A stretch of 64,000 nucleotides of DNA from Paenibacillus endophyticus (GTDB lineage Bacteria > Bacillota > Bacilli > Paenibacillales > Paenibacillaceae). Below the pieces are notes generated by a model. That model ran no database searches. It was not told the origin of the DNA and worked only from the letters and a program-made list of their open reading frames with translations. The stretch is taken from contig NZ_JACHXW010000030.1 in assembly GCF_014192395.1 (NCBI RefSeq), positions 22,512 to 86,511 of the forward strand, in the 5' to 3' direction. The stretch's first letter is position 1; each line of letters starts with the position of its first letter. Shown here one piece after another: positions 8,571 to 17,511 of the stretch. Made by a program: the position numbers and the translations under genes.

Positions 8571-9602
8571 GTGCACTTGAGGATAGTACAAATCTCAACG
8601 AATACAATTCCTGTCCCACCTAAGAATTACGGAGGTACGCAGCGTGACGTACATTATTTGACTGAGGAGCTAGTCAAACGGGGACATGAGGTGTTTCTGT
8701 TCGCCAAAAAGGGCTCGACATCGAACGCGACCCAAACGTTTGAATACGAATCGAACGATCAAACTAAGCAGTTGGATTTCATTATCAAGAATATGCCAAA
8801 GAACATCGACATCATCCATGATCATTACGGGATCGTCGCGAAAGCAAACCCTCCGATTCCAACCATCTGCCAATCCCATTCCAAAGCAATTAAGTCGAGC
8901 GTTCAGATCCGGGTCTACGTCAGCAAATTCATTTTGAGTAAGTACGGTAAAGGAAATGGTTACGCCATTTACAACGGCATGAGTATGAATGACTATACCT
9001 TCCGAAAAAAAAAGAAAAAGTACCTGCTCTTCCTCGGAAGGCTAATTAAAGAGAAAGGCGTTCACCTAGCCATTAAAGTAGCCAAGAAGACACGGCGAAA
9101 GCTTATCATCGCCGGCACGCTAAATGACAAGAAATACTACCGGGCCAAGATCAAGCCTCATTTAGGTAAAAAGATCCGCTATATCGGCCCTGTCGGTGGC
9201 GACCGTAAACGCAGACTGCTGGCCAACGCGCACTGCGTCCTGTTCACCTCTACATGGGATGAGCCGTTTGGGCTCGTCCTCGTCGAAGCAATGGCGAGCG
9301 GTACGCCCGTGCTCGGTTTCCGCCGTGGTGCCGTTCCCGAAGTGCTTCGCGGCGTGCCGCGGCTCATATGCAACACGACTACCGGAATGGCATCGAAGGT
9401 TCGCAACCGCAAGCGGCTTCCCAGCGCCCGCGCGTTAAGAAGGTACGCCAGAACCCGGTACTCCGAGCATAACATGACGGACGCATTCTTGCGGCTTTAT
9501 CGGAATGTGATCAATAAGAAGTTATATAAAATAAAGAAAAACGCGTTATGGAATCGGCGTAAAGCAAAGCTTCAACGTCCTTCGAATGGAGATGAGGGTT
9601 AA
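8571..9602 (+). CDS. GT4-family glycosyltransferase
   Basis: This retaining GT-B glycosyltransferase is of the type seen in spore coat (CotSA-like) and surface polysaccharide assembly. The 343 residues begin IVQISTNTIPVPP with a YGGTQRDVHYLTEELVKRGHEV block, the family's N-terminal acceptor domain. The C-terminal domain carries LLFLGRLIKEKG and the donor-site motif E-x7-E (E231, E239) in EPFGLVLVEAMASGTPV. The open frame extends to TTG 8544, but AGGAG at 8561-8565 is 5 nt before GTG 8571, which I take as the start. The protein is unusually lysine/arginine rich. The GT2 gene begins directly after its stop. Confidence 0.9.
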   Translation: MHLRIVQISTNTIPVPPKNYGGTQRDVHYLTEELVKRGHEVFLFAKKGSTSNATQTFEYESNDQTKQLDFIIKNMPKNIDIIHDHYGIVAKANPPIPTICQSHSKAIKSSVQIRVYVSKFILSKYGKGNGYAIYNGMSMNDYTFRKKKKKYLLFLGRLIKEKGVHLAIKVAKKTRRKLIIAGTLNDKKYYRAKIKPHLGKKIRYIGPVGGDRKRRLLANAHCVLFTSTWDEPFGLVLVEAMASGTPVLGFRRGAVPEVLRGVPRLICNTTTGMASKVRNRKRLPSARALRRYARTRYSEHNMTDAFLRLYRNVINKKLYKIKKNALWNRRKAKLQRPSNGDEG

Positions 9603-10292
9603 ATGATTACCGTAATCGCATGCACGATGAGGTCCTCCTGCATCGACAACGTGTTTGAAAATTATGATCGCCAGCTTTGGAAGAACAAGAAGATGATAAT
9701 CGTATTGAACAATGACAAAATGGACATCGAGGTCTACAAGGAGCGAGTCAGCCAATATCCGGAAGGCGAAGTCACAGTTTACCAATTACCCCAAAAATAC
9801 CGGTTAGGTAAATGCTTGAACTTTGCCATTAAAAAGGCGGACAACGGCCTCATCGCCAAGTTCGACGACGACGATTACTACGGACCTAAATTTCTTCGGG
9901 AGGCAGCTCGCGCAATTAAACACGGCAGAGCATCTATCGTCGGTAAACACACCGCCTATCTCTATTTCGAAGCGAAACGTGCCCTCATGGTGTTCCGGCG
10001 CGGCAGCGAGTGGAAGTATAAACGCAACGTCAAAGGCGGCACTTTTGTATTCCGCAAATCTGTATGGCGCCGGGTCAAATTCCCCGCTAACCGAAAAGCT
10101 GGCACGGATGCTAGATGGCTCTCTAGGTGCATACGACGAGGCTTCCGCATCTATTCCGTCTCCAAACGGCATTATGTCTGCATCCGCCGCAAAAACTGGC
10201 AAAGTCATACGCAGAGAAAAAGCACCCACCGGTATATGTCGCACTGCAGGCTCGTACGCCTTACAAAGAATTTCCGCCGTTACGTCAAATAG
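9603..10292 (+). CDS. GT2-family glycosyltransferase
   Basis: This GT-A fold transferase starts MITVIACTMR, with a short Rossmann-like strand leading to the metal/nucleotide-binding acidic stretch DDDD (88-91) in IAKFDDDDYYGP. The segment RRGSEWKYKRNVKGGTFVF (about 139-157) is typical of this small GT2 class. The 229 residues suffice for a catalytic domain, with no membrane anchor. Its ATG directly follows the GT4 stop (ribosome site GGAGATGAGGG inside the GT4 end), so the two are translated together and probably glycosylate the same surface or spore structure. The acceptor is unknown. Confidence 0.87.
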   Translation: MITVIACTMRSSCIDNVFENYDRQLWKNKKMIIVLNNDKMDIEVYKERVSQYPEGEVTVYQLPQKYRLGKCLNFAIKKADNGLIAKFDDDDYYGPKFLREAARAIKHGRASIVGKHTAYLYFEAKRALMVFRRGSEWKYKRNVKGGTFVFRKSVWRRVKFPANRKAGTDARWLSRCIRRGFRIYSVSKRHYVCIRRKNWQSHTQRKSTHRYMSHCRLVRLTKNFRRYVK

Positions 10293-10311
10293 TGCAGGCA
10301 GTGATTAACGG

Positions 10312-10347
10312 AAGCAAGGTCAACCAAATGGCCAGTTGACCTTGCTT
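10312..10347 (+). terminator. Terminator-like hairpin after the glycosyltransferase pair
   Basis: A 13-bp perfect stem, AAGCAAGGTCAAC (10312-10324) with GTTGACCTTGCTT (10335-10347), has a 10-nt loop and begins 20 bases after the GT2 stop. The following T-run is poor, so it may be weak. Confidence 0.65.
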
Positions 10348-10489
10348 AAGTGTTCCAAGGAGAAAGGCGAAATCATTCATTCCCTAGCAGATCAAGCATC
10401 CGTGCATTCTTCCTATTTACATACTGTCACACTACGTAAAACATATATCAGACTGACTCAGAAAACACGAAGAAGAAAAAGCCTATGTT

Positions 10490-10790
10490 CCTGGCTTTAT
10501 CCGATTTCCTCTGGACCTTCTCGTTACTTACATAATTAACAGCCGTATTCATCACTGCATTACAGACATTTTTAAATGAGTATCCGCTACCCGAAATTGG
10601 TTTCACTATTACCTTACAGTCCGAATTTCAATCCAATAGAAGGACACTGGTTATGGCTTAAGCCGGTATGGTCAACAAAGGCTTTTTCGAAATGTTCTAT
10701 AAGATAAAACTTCGTGTGAGCCAATTTCTGAACTAAATCAACGAACATCCGATAAAAACAATATACCGCCTGCATAAAAGGTAGTATCAA
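10490..10790 (+). pseudogene. Decayed IS630-family transposase C-terminus
   Basis: Fragments in different frames reconstruct the DDE transposase end. INSRIHH (compare DNARIHH) is followed by TFLNEYPLPEIGF. After a shift, LPYSPNFNPIEGHWLWLK follows, the hallmark YSPxLNPIE-x-x-W motif with the last catalytic acid. Then, after more shifts, FFEMFYKIKLRVSQFLN and INEHP. Several frameshifts and stops break it. No inverted repeats were found, so the element is long inactive. Confidence 0.8.
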
Positions 10791-10895
10791 TCGCTAGTGG
10801 AGCGTTGAAACGAATCCTCAACCTTTCAGAATTTTTATCACTGACTATCTTTATTTTTTAGCCAGTAAATCTGCCATTAAATTAACATCCTCTAC

Positions 10896-10934
10896 AAAAG
10901 GGCAACCAGAATTAATCTCTGGTTGCCCTTTTTG
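10896..10934. terminator. Strong hairpin closing the 11-24 kb operon
   Basis: A 15-bp perfect stem, AAAAGGGCAACCAGA (10896-10910) with TCTGGTTGCCCTTTT (10918-10932), has a 7-nt loop. The A and T runs at its two ends let it work in both directions. It lies 53 bases beyond the stop of the last minus-strand operon gene (PHP protein) and after the plus-strand transposase remnant. Confidence 0.85.
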
Positions 10935-10986
10935 TTAGTGACCATTTTTAAAATATTACTTTATGGATTCTTTCATCTACCTGTTA

Positions 10987-11970
10987 TTACAACGCGGTAT
11001 GGATTCGCTTGCGGTTCTCGAAATAGACAATTTCCGTATATCCTGTGTCACGAGCCAACTGTTCAGCTTCCTCCAGCATCGTTCCAATATCGTCGGGAAA
11101 ATGCGAATCGGAACCAAGTGTGATGGGAACGCCATGCGCGTAGAGCCTATTCAAGAATGTTGGATTCGGGCACATCTCCTTTACAGGATAACGGTAGGCC
11201 AAGCCAGTATTAATCTCGGAAGCAACATCTGCCTCTTTAAGCGTCTTGGCCACATCATCGTACAGTTCCAGCATATCCGCCTCTTTCGGTCTATAATTGA
11301 ATACTTTCAAATTATCGAGATGGGCAATAATATCGAAGATACCTGAACGAGCTGCCTGCTTCACATGCTCGAAGCCTTGAGCGTACAAGTCGAGCAAGTT
11401 TCTTTTCTCGAACAAATGTTGCAGCTCAGGGTTGTCAAACCCCCATCCGTCGATAAAATGCACACTTCCGATCACATAGTCCAGCTCATATTGGTCAAGC
11501 AGCTTCTTCAGCTCAACTTCCCCGCCCGGGAAAAAGTCCGCCTCCACCCCTAGCGAGATCGGGTAGCCCTTCTTCTGCGTTTTTTGTACCACTGACAAAT
11601 ACTCATCAATGGAACCAATCCGCACCTGTTCCAGCCAATTATGCTGCAAGCGGCCCAGATCGCTATTATCGAGTGTCATATACCGTTCATAATAGTTGCG
11701 AAACTCATCAAAGCGATATAGATGATCGACAATGCCAAACCTCTCGATTCCTCGCAGCTGTCCCGCAGTCATATAGGTTTCGATCCAATGCTCGGAGAAG
11801 CTGCCTTCCGATAATCTCTTCTGCAAGCGTTCAATCTGTGTGGTCATCCAGGACAATGAATGCTTTCGTTCTTCACTGCCAGCGAGATTTGCAATGGCGG
11901 ATGCCGTTCTCTGCAGCCATTTGAAGGAATAAGGTCCTTCTTCAAGATGGAAATGAAAATCTACCTTCAC
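10987..11970 (-). CDS. PHP-domain phosphoesterase (HisK-like histidinol-phosphatase family)
   Basis: The polymerase-and-histidinol-phosphatase fold is a trinuclear-metal TIM-like barrel that cleaves phosphomonoesters. The 327-residue protein starts MKVDFHFHLEEG with the metal ligands H6 and H8, and later has GVEADFFPGGE (about 140-150), VIGSVHFIDGWGFD (about 165-178), IIAHLDNLK (about 213-221) and LGSDSHFPDD (about 289-298), which supply the remaining ligands. An extra helical insertion lies at about 12-100. Its start overlaps the aminopeptidase stop by 4 nt. No other histidine genes are nearby, so the operon context suggests a catabolic phosphatase rather than histidine synthesis. Confidence 0.85.
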   Translation of the reverse strand: MKVDFHFHLEEGPYSFKWLQRTASAIANLAGSEERKHSLSWMTTQIERLQKRLSEGSFSEHWIETYMTAGQLRGIERFGIVDHLYRFDEFRNYYERYMTLDNSDLGRLQHNWLEQVRIGSIDEYLSVVQKTQKKGYPISLGVEADFFPGGEVELKKLLDQYELDYVIGSVHFIDGWGFDNPELQHLFEKRNLLDLYAQGFEHVKQAARSGIFDIIAHLDNLKVFNYRPKEADMLELYDDVAKTLKEADVASEINTGLAYRYPVKEMCPNPTFLNRLYAHGVPITLGSDSHFPDDIGTMLEEAEQLARDTGYTEIVYFENRKRIHTAL

Positions 11971-13445
11971 TTGTTTGTCTCCTCCATCCTCAAAACCGCC
12001 CGATCCATCAAATATGCTGCCAGCATCCGAACTCCGAATCCCGTAGCCCCGACGGCATGCTCACCCTTCGCCGAAGAAGCTGACTTAGCACCATTCATAT
12101 CGATATGCACCCATTTGAGCGAAGCATCCACGAATTTATGCAAGAACAGTGCTGGAGTAATGACTCTAGCTCCAGGTACATTACTGATGTGGCTGATGTC
12201 GGCGTAATCACTGTCCAAATAGGATTCATATTCGAGCTCTAAAGGCATCTGCCATAGCTTCTCACCAAAAGGAGCTCCGGACGCCTTAAGCGCAGCGGTT
12301 ATTGCATCATCTCCAAAAGCAGCCACGATTTTGGAACCAAACGCATGAGCTACTGAGTTAGTTAATGTCGCCACATTAATCGCTTCGCTTGCACCGATCG
12401 TGTGCGCATGAATCAGAGCGTCTGCGAGAATAAGTCGGCCCTCTGCATCCGTATTGCAAACTTGGACAGTAAGTCCGTTCGCATAACGAATTGTCTCTCC
12501 AGGCAGAAGAGCGTCGTAAAATGGACAATTCTCGGCTACAGGAATCAATACCGCTACATTCGCTGCAGTACCGCTATTAACGATAATGTCCAAAGCCCCA
12601 AGCACAGCCGCAGCACCTGCCATATCCATCCGCATTTCACTCAAGTCGTAATCCCGTTTCAAGCTAATTCCGCCTGTATCAAACGTTATACCTTTGCCAA
12701 TTAATGCCGTAAGCGGAAGTGAAGCATCCGTACAGTACCGAAGCTCGATAAATACAGGTGAATGGCTGCTGCCTCTGCCTACTGCTGTCAGACCTGCGAA
12801 TTGCTGCTCATCTAGTCCCGCTCCCTCGTAGAGCTTAATTTGAACTTGTGTTTCAGCAAATCGCTCTGCGACTCTCTCCGCCAACATCCGGGGGCGAAGC
12901 CCATTTGGCGGTTCATTGGTCAGCTCGCGTGCCCAGATAACACTCTCGGCGCGTATATTTCCAAGTTGAATCGCCTGGTGGTTATCCTCTGTCTCATGAA
13001 CATTCAAATATAAATGCGTCGCCATCTTCTCCCCTGGCTTGGACTTATACTTCGTAAAGGAATAGGTGCCGAGCTTCCACCCTTCAACCCATCCGGAAAT
13101 GAGATCCGTATCAAGCTGTTTGACCAAATCTCCTCTAATCAACGCTTCGAAAGAAACGACCGCCGACTGACGACGCTCCTGCCATATGGAACGGCCCGCA
13201 TTCCCTGCTGCCTCTCGAATGATAGCCTCATTGAAACCATCCGTCTTGCCAAGTCCAACGATCAGGAAATCATGTTCATCATTTCGGCCGTAAAACCAGT
13301 TCACAGCATGCCTTGTGCCAATACTGGACACTAGCTTCAATGCCCGGAAGCTTTGCAAAACGTCTGGAAGTGCATCTAGCCGATCCTCGAATACCGGAAT
13401 AATGATGGTTTCTGATAGGATGTTCGATCCAAAATCAATATTCAT
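11967..13445 (-). CDS. M17-family leucyl aminopeptidase
   Basis: This cytoplasmic zinc/manganese aminopeptidase of the PepA fold has an N-terminal macro-like domain at about 1-160 and a catalytic domain at about 165-490. It carries the metal site GKGITFDTGGISLK and the signature NTDAEGRLILADAL (about 328-341), with lysine and arginine of the active site. The longer frame to 13478 adds 11 residues, but GGGAGG is placed 6-7 nt before ATG 13445, giving 492 residues. That ATG overlaps the stop of the upstream phosphoesterase (TGATG). Its presence in a phosphoesterase-rich operon suggests the imported substrate carries an amino-acid or peptide part, or that it has another amidase role; this is inference. 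Confidence 0.9.
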   Translation of the reverse strand: MNIDFGSNILSETIIIPVFEDRLDALPDVLQSFRALKLVSSIGTRHAVNWFYGRNDEHDFLIVGLGKTDGFNEAIIREAAGNAGRSIWQERRQSAVVSFEALIRGDLVKQLDTDLISGWVEGWKLGTYSFTKYKSKPGEKMATHLYLNVHETEDNHQAIQLGNIRAESVIWARELTNEPPNGLRPRMLAERVAERFAETQVQIKLYEGAGLDEQQFAGLTAVGRGSSHSPVFIELRYCTDASLPLTALIGKGITFDTGGISLKRDYDLSEMRMDMAGAAAVLGALDIIVNSGTAANVAVLIPVAENCPFYDALLPGETIRYANGLTVQVCNTDAEGRLILADALIHAHTIGASEAINVATLTNSVAHAFGSKIVAAFGDDAITAALKASGAPFGEKLWQMPLELEYESYLDSDYADISHISNVPGARVITPALFLHKFVDASLKWVHIDMNGAKSASSAKGEHAVGATGFGVRMLAAYLMDRAVLRMEETNK

Positions 13446-14347
13446 CACACTACCTCCCCGTCGTCTTGTCTGATCCAAGTGTCAAATGAACGCTTGCCTT
13501 CATGAAGGCTAATGACTCTCGCCCCTCTTTTTAGATTGCCATAAGTGTTATACCCGGTCGCTCGGCCATAGCACATGCGAATCCCATGCCATGTTCCACA
13601 GTAGTCATTATCATGATCATGGCCGACAAAGGTTCCCATCACATCCCCCAATTCAACCATCGCACTGAACAATCCGCTATTGATTTTTGGACATTCAACA
13701 TCTTCTCCCTTTATTCCGGTAACTTGCTCACCTGTCCATGCGAATTCGTACTCAGGGAACGGAATATGGAAAAATGCGAGTGCAGATAGAGGGGTTCCAT
13801 TATGCTTGGTATACTGGCGGGATTGCTCCATATACCATTGAATCTGATCATGATGAATCCATTCATATCCACCAATTCGCTCAGGCGCATACGAGCCTGA
13901 ATCAATAAAGTACAGCATACAACCATCGTCACTTCCGTCTGAACGCTTCACAGGCAGCGTATAATTGCCAACTCCATGAATACCGGAAAGTCCCGCCATC
14001 GTCAAGCAACCGGCGTATTCTTGCTGAACAGCTAGAAGTTGTTCCCTCGTCACAGCTTCTTCAGCATCATGATTGCCGAATACAGCAGCCCAAGGAATCC
14101 CCGAACGGACAACCGGCCCAATCGCCTTGCGGCACGAAAGCAGCGGATCTGTTACACCATGGCTCCCATGCAGATCACCTGTCAGCACGACAAGATCCGG
14201 CTGTTCTGCGGTTAGAATTTGTTCGATAAGCTGTACTGTCCTATCATCATCTCCACGCTCTTTTGCATGTTCATCTCCAATATGCAAATCGGTCAGCTGT
14301 ACGATTTTAAATGTCCCGTCCGGTCGAAATTTCAGTTCATTATTCAA
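13445..14347 (-). CDS. Calcineurin-like metallophosphoesterase
   Basis: This dinuclear-metal phosphoesterase has all the family motifs: D20-x-H22 in QLTDLHIGDEH, GD near 57 in VLTGDLHGSHG, GNHD near 92 in WAAVFGNHDAEE, and GHDHDNDY near 242. At 300 residues it resembles the Dcr2/phosphodiesterase-like bacterial group. It has no signal peptide, so it is cytoplasmic. TTG 14347 is the start, preceded by AAAGGAGG with an 8-nt spacer. The stop overlaps the aminopeptidase start. It is the second metallophosphoesterase of the operon; the other carries a LamG domain. Confidence 0.9.
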   Translation of the reverse strand: MNNELKFRPDGTFKIVQLTDLHIGDEHAKERGDDDRTVQLIEQILTAEQPDLVVLTGDLHGSHGVTDPLLSCRKAIGPVVRSGIPWAAVFGNHDAEEAVTREQLLAVQQEYAGCLTMAGLSGIHGVGNYTLPVKRSDGSDDGCMLYFIDSGSYAPERIGGYEWIHHDQIQWYMEQSRQYTKHNGTPLSALAFFHIPFPEYEFAWTGEQVTGIKGEDVECPKINSGLFSAMVELGDVMGTFVGHDHDNDYCGTWHGIRMCYGRATGYNTYGNLKRGARVISLHEGKRSFDTWIRQDDGEVV

Positions 14348-14380
14348 GCTGTATACCTCCTTTTTAACTCATGCCGCCAG

Positions 14381-15754
14381 CTACATGGACACGCTACTTG
14401 AAGTAACGAGAACTACCTTCTTCCATGCCCTTCTTCTCCATCTATAGAACATTAAGCCTGCTCTAACCCATTCATCAATTGCAAAAGCAATCCAAATTCC
14501 CGCTAAGCCCATATTTAATGTAATTCCCATAACATATGCTAGTGGCACACTTATTCCCCACATGGATATAATTCCAATGATAACTGGAAAGCGCACATCT
14601 CCTGCTGAATTGAGTGAGCTAATAAGCACCATATTACATGCCCTTGCAGGCTCTAGCCATATGGATAGCAGGAAAAGCTCGGTGCCAAGTTGGATAATAT
14701 CCGTATCTGAGGTGAACAGTCGAAGTAGTGGCTCTGAAATGAAGTATAAAATGACGCTTACGCTACCTGTTAGCAGAAGCCCGACCTTTAAGCTGTACAC
14801 TCCTGAACGATACGCGTCCTCCTTTTTATCGGCTCCAATCAAATGCCCTACAATAATTTGTGTTCCTGATCCTACTGCCATCGAAATAATAAATATAAAA
14901 GAGGTCATATTTTGCGTATATATTTTTGTTGTAAGTGCAGCCGCTCCCAGCAGCGTAATAAAATAAGTAATGATGCTTTGCGATAAATTATAAGAAACCG
15001 GCTCTCCAGCAGATGGCAAACCAAGCTTAAATAGATAGCGCAGGTCTCCTCCTTGGATTCGCCTAGGACTAATCAAACGAATAGGATGCTCAAGCTTGCG
15101 ATAGCAAAGCACTAGAAAGCCAAGCAACGATATAATTCTGCATACCCAGGTTACAGCCGCGACTCCTTCTACACCAAGCACTGGCAAGCCGAATGGCTCC
15201 ATTAATACCAAATAATTGCCTAAAATATTAATTACATTGATCACGAGAGACAGCACCATCATTTCCTTTACAATACCTCGGCAGCGCAGCATAGTCCCTA
15301 ATGTCATCGTTAATGCAATCATAAACATCGAACCGCCTACTATAGACAAGTATGCCTCTCCAATTCTACTAACCTCATCGGATAAGTGAAATAGTGAAAT
15401 AAACGCTTCAGGAAAAAAGAATAAAGCCGCACTAATAATAAGACCCAGCATTAGGTTCAGCGTCAATGATGTAGAACTTATTCGCTCCACTCCTCCAAAC
15501 TGCCCTGCGCCAAGCCATTGATTCAACATTACCGCAGTACCAATTGTAATAAATCCAAATATCATTCCCGCTACAGTAAGTACTTGATTGGCTATTCCAA
15601 CTGCAGCTACCGCTTCATCCGAATACCCGCTTAACATCATAGTATCAACTGCACCTAGCAGCATACCAAACAATAACTCAATAAAGATAGGCCAGGTCAG
15701 CGTAAACAATCCAGGGGTATTCAAAGCTGCTGAACGCTTAGAAGACAACTTCAT
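14381..15754 (-). CDS. MATE-family efflux transporter
   Basis: The 457-residue membrane protein has twelve predicted helices in two similar halves, starting TWPIFIELLFGMLLGAVDTMMLSG, with the family's repeated G-A-x-D-x-x-x-x-S and QNMTSFIFIISMAVG segments. MATE proteins export cations, drugs or metabolites using Na+ or H+ gradients. Its first codons overlap the upstream PHP gene by 17 nt, and the phosphoesterase follows after 33 nt, so it is inside the catabolic operon. It may export a by-product. An unrelated drug-efflux role is possible. Confidence 0.9.
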   Translation of the reverse strand: MKLSSKRSAALNTPGLFTLTWPIFIELLFGMLLGAVDTMMLSGYSDEAVAAVGIANQVLTVAGMIFGFITIGTAVMLNQWLGAGQFGGVERISSTSLTLNLMLGLIISAALFFFPEAFISLFHLSDEVSRIGEAYLSIVGGSMFMIALTMTLGTMLRCRGIVKEMMVLSLVINVINILGNYLVLMEPFGLPVLGVEGVAAVTWVCRIISLLGFLVLCYRKLEHPIRLISPRRIQGGDLRYLFKLGLPSAGEPVSYNLSQSIITYFITLLGAAALTTKIYTQNMTSFIFIISMAVGSGTQIIVGHLIGADKKEDAYRSGVYSLKVGLLLTGSVSVILYFISEPLLRLFTSDTDIIQLGTELFLLSIWLEPARACNMVLISSLNSAGDVRFPVIIGIISMWGISVPLAYVMGITLNMGLAGIWIAFAIDEWVRAGLMFYRWRRRAWKKVVLVTSSSVSM

Positions 15755-16442
15755 CAGCTCCCTGCTCTATGAATATCGGCTGACTAAAAGCACCAAAGCC
15801 GCCCTCCAAATATGCAGCTATTCGGACATATCCCTCATTGCCACGGCATGTGTAGGTAAGCTCGTTAAAGCGACCCGCTTGTTCGTACAGTACTTCTCCA
15901 TGTTTACCAATTAGCGTCACAAATTTTCCAAAGCCCAATACCCTGCAGCCATGTGGTAATACCGCATCCCATCTTTCAAAGGCAATATCATATTGAGGGG
16001 ACCCATCACCGTTAATAACCTCAATGCCTGTGTAGGATTTCATCGCAAGCATGTACTCAAGCTTCCAATCTTGCGAGTAAACTCGGTTAGAGTGAACTAG
16101 GACAGAAAATCCCCCGTGCGCTATACACGCTGCCGATAAATGGTCATAATGCTCCACGCTGAAGTCATAACTGAAATGATCCATTAAGTGCTCCGGTAAA
16201 TGAACAAGAAGCATATGGCATTCAGGACTGCTAACCTCAACAGCCTCAAACAAGGTTGGTATATTGCTTTCTTCCGCATGAGGTGTAACTAAATTATGAT
16301 CCGAAATCGCAAGCATATCATAAACACTGTACATCCGGTACACTGTTGTAAGGGGATGATGACACTCACTGATTGTTGTATGGTTATGAAGACTTCCTTT
16401 TAGCCATACTCCGCTTTGTCGATAAGGACTAACAAGCTTCAT
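15738..16442 (-). CDS. Short PHP-domain protein
   Basis: The 234-residue PHP protein carries H19 and H21 in KGSLHNHTTIS, LAISDHN (about 41-47) and VLVHSNRVYSQDWKLEYML (about 124-142), giving a near-complete set of metal ligands. A C-terminal beta-rich tail (about 175-234) includes TLIGKHGEVLYEQAG. It is likely a phosphoesterase of the PHP superfamily, but the natural substrate is unknown. It follows the LplC-type permease after 59 nt and overlaps the MATE start. It is shorter than, and not obviously a duplicate of, the PHP protein at the end of the operon. Confidence 0.8.
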   Translation of the reverse strand: MKLVSPYRQSGVWLKGSLHNHTTISECHHPLTTVYRMYSVYDMLAISDHNLVTPHAEESNIPTLFEAVEVSSPECHMLLVHLPEHLMDHFSYDFSVEHYDHLSAACIAHGGFSVLVHSNRVYSQDWKLEYMLAMKSYTGIEVINGDGSPQYDIAFERWDAVLPHGCRVLGFGKFVTLIGKHGEVLYEQAGRFNELTYTCRGNEGYVRIAAYLEGGFGAFSQPIFIEQGADEVVF

Positions 16443-16501
16443 CCTGTTTCTCTCCTTCTATCTCTATGGTGCTCTATGTTGAATCAAGTTAGCTGCGCTT
16501 G

Positions 16502-17413
16502 TTATTCCTTAATAGAACCAATCATAACGCCTTGTGCAAAATATTTTTGCAGCAGCGGATACACGATTATAATCGGTGTGATAACAATAATAATCGTCGC
16601 CATTTTCAAAGAAGTTCCTGTCACTGTAATTTTCGCTGCCATTTCCAACTGAATAGCGTTCGTTACACTTGTTAACGTATCTGCCAGTGCCTTTTGCTTC
16701 GTCAGCATCTCCTGCAAAACAGTAGACAACGGCTTTAAGGATTCGTCCCTTACGTAAAATGCGCCAGTAAACCAGTCATTCCAATGTCCTACTGCATTAA
16801 AGAGAGCAATAGCTGCAAATACAGGCTTGCTTACCGGTACAACCATACGCATGAAAATCGCAAAATCCCCGCAGCCATCTATCTTTGCAGCTTCCTCTAG
16901 ACCAGCCGGTATTTGTTCAAAGAAGGACCGCATAATCATCATGTTCCATACACTGTACAAGGCTGGAAGCACATAAACCCAAATGCTGTTTGTCAGCGAT
17001 AGATTTTTGAGCACAAGATAGTATGGAATCATGCCGCCACTAAACAGCATCGTAAAGAAAATAATAAAAGTAATCTGCTTATGACCAGGCAGTGAACGGC
17101 TTTTCAAAGCATAAGCAGCCATCGCTGTCAGTACTACGCTTAAAACCGTCCCTACTACCGTTCGAAACATCGAAACAAAAAATCCATTAATAATGTTGGA
17201 TTGCTTGAACACTTCCGTGAAGTTTCCAAACGTAAATGCCCTCGGCCAAAAATAAATACCGCCCTTTGCAGCATTCGACCCTTCATTAAACGCTAGAGCC
17301 AGTACATTTAAGATCGGTAAGAGAATACTTAAGCTTAGCAAGACAAGAATCGTAAAATTTATAAAGCTAATTAACTTGTCGAGTATTGTGGAAGACGTAG
17401 CTATTTTCTTCAT
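16502..17413 (-). CDS. Carbohydrate ABC importer permease (LplC-like, CUT1)
   Basis: This is the second membrane subunit of an ABC importer. The 303 residues have six membrane helices and the EAA loop EEAAKIDGCGDFAIFMRMVVP (about 185-205), which contacts the ATPase. The C-terminal YPLLQKYFAQGVMIGSIKE is the family's usual tail. It follows the solute-binding gene after 98 nt. No ATPase gene is in the operon, as is common for Lpl/YtcP-type systems, which share an MsmX-like ATPase encoded elsewhere. Confidence 0.92.
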   Translation of the reverse strand: MKKIATSSTILDKLISFINFTILVLLSLSILLPILNVLALAFNEGSNAAKGGIYFWPRAFTFGNFTEVFKQSNIINGFFVSMFRTVVGTVLSVVLTAMAAYALKSRSLPGHKQITFIIFFTMLFSGGMIPYYLVLKNLSLTNSIWVYVLPALYSVWNMMIMRSFFEQIPAGLEEAAKIDGCGDFAIFMRMVVPVSKPVFAAIALFNAVGHWNDWFTGAFYVRDESLKPLSTVLQEMLTKQKALADTLTSVTNAIQLEMAAKITVTGTSLKMATIIIVITPIIIVYPLLQKYFAQGVMIGSIKE

Positions 17414-17511
17414 GTGACGCTTCTCCCCGTTTCATGTGACAGAAGCCCTCTGCCTAAATAGGAGAAGGCTTCTGCGAGGTATGACTACATGTAATAATTA
17501 CCTGTGAACGA

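Noticed and set aside
10336..10539. A 67-codon plus-strand frame after the glycosyltransferases
   Set aside because: It runs into the IS630 remnant in a shifted frame and has no independent support.
10987..11970. Histidine biosynthesis role of the HisK-like PHP protein
   Set aside because: No other his gene is nearby; it is the last gene of a phosphoesterase-rich catabolic operon, so a biosynthetic role is not supported.
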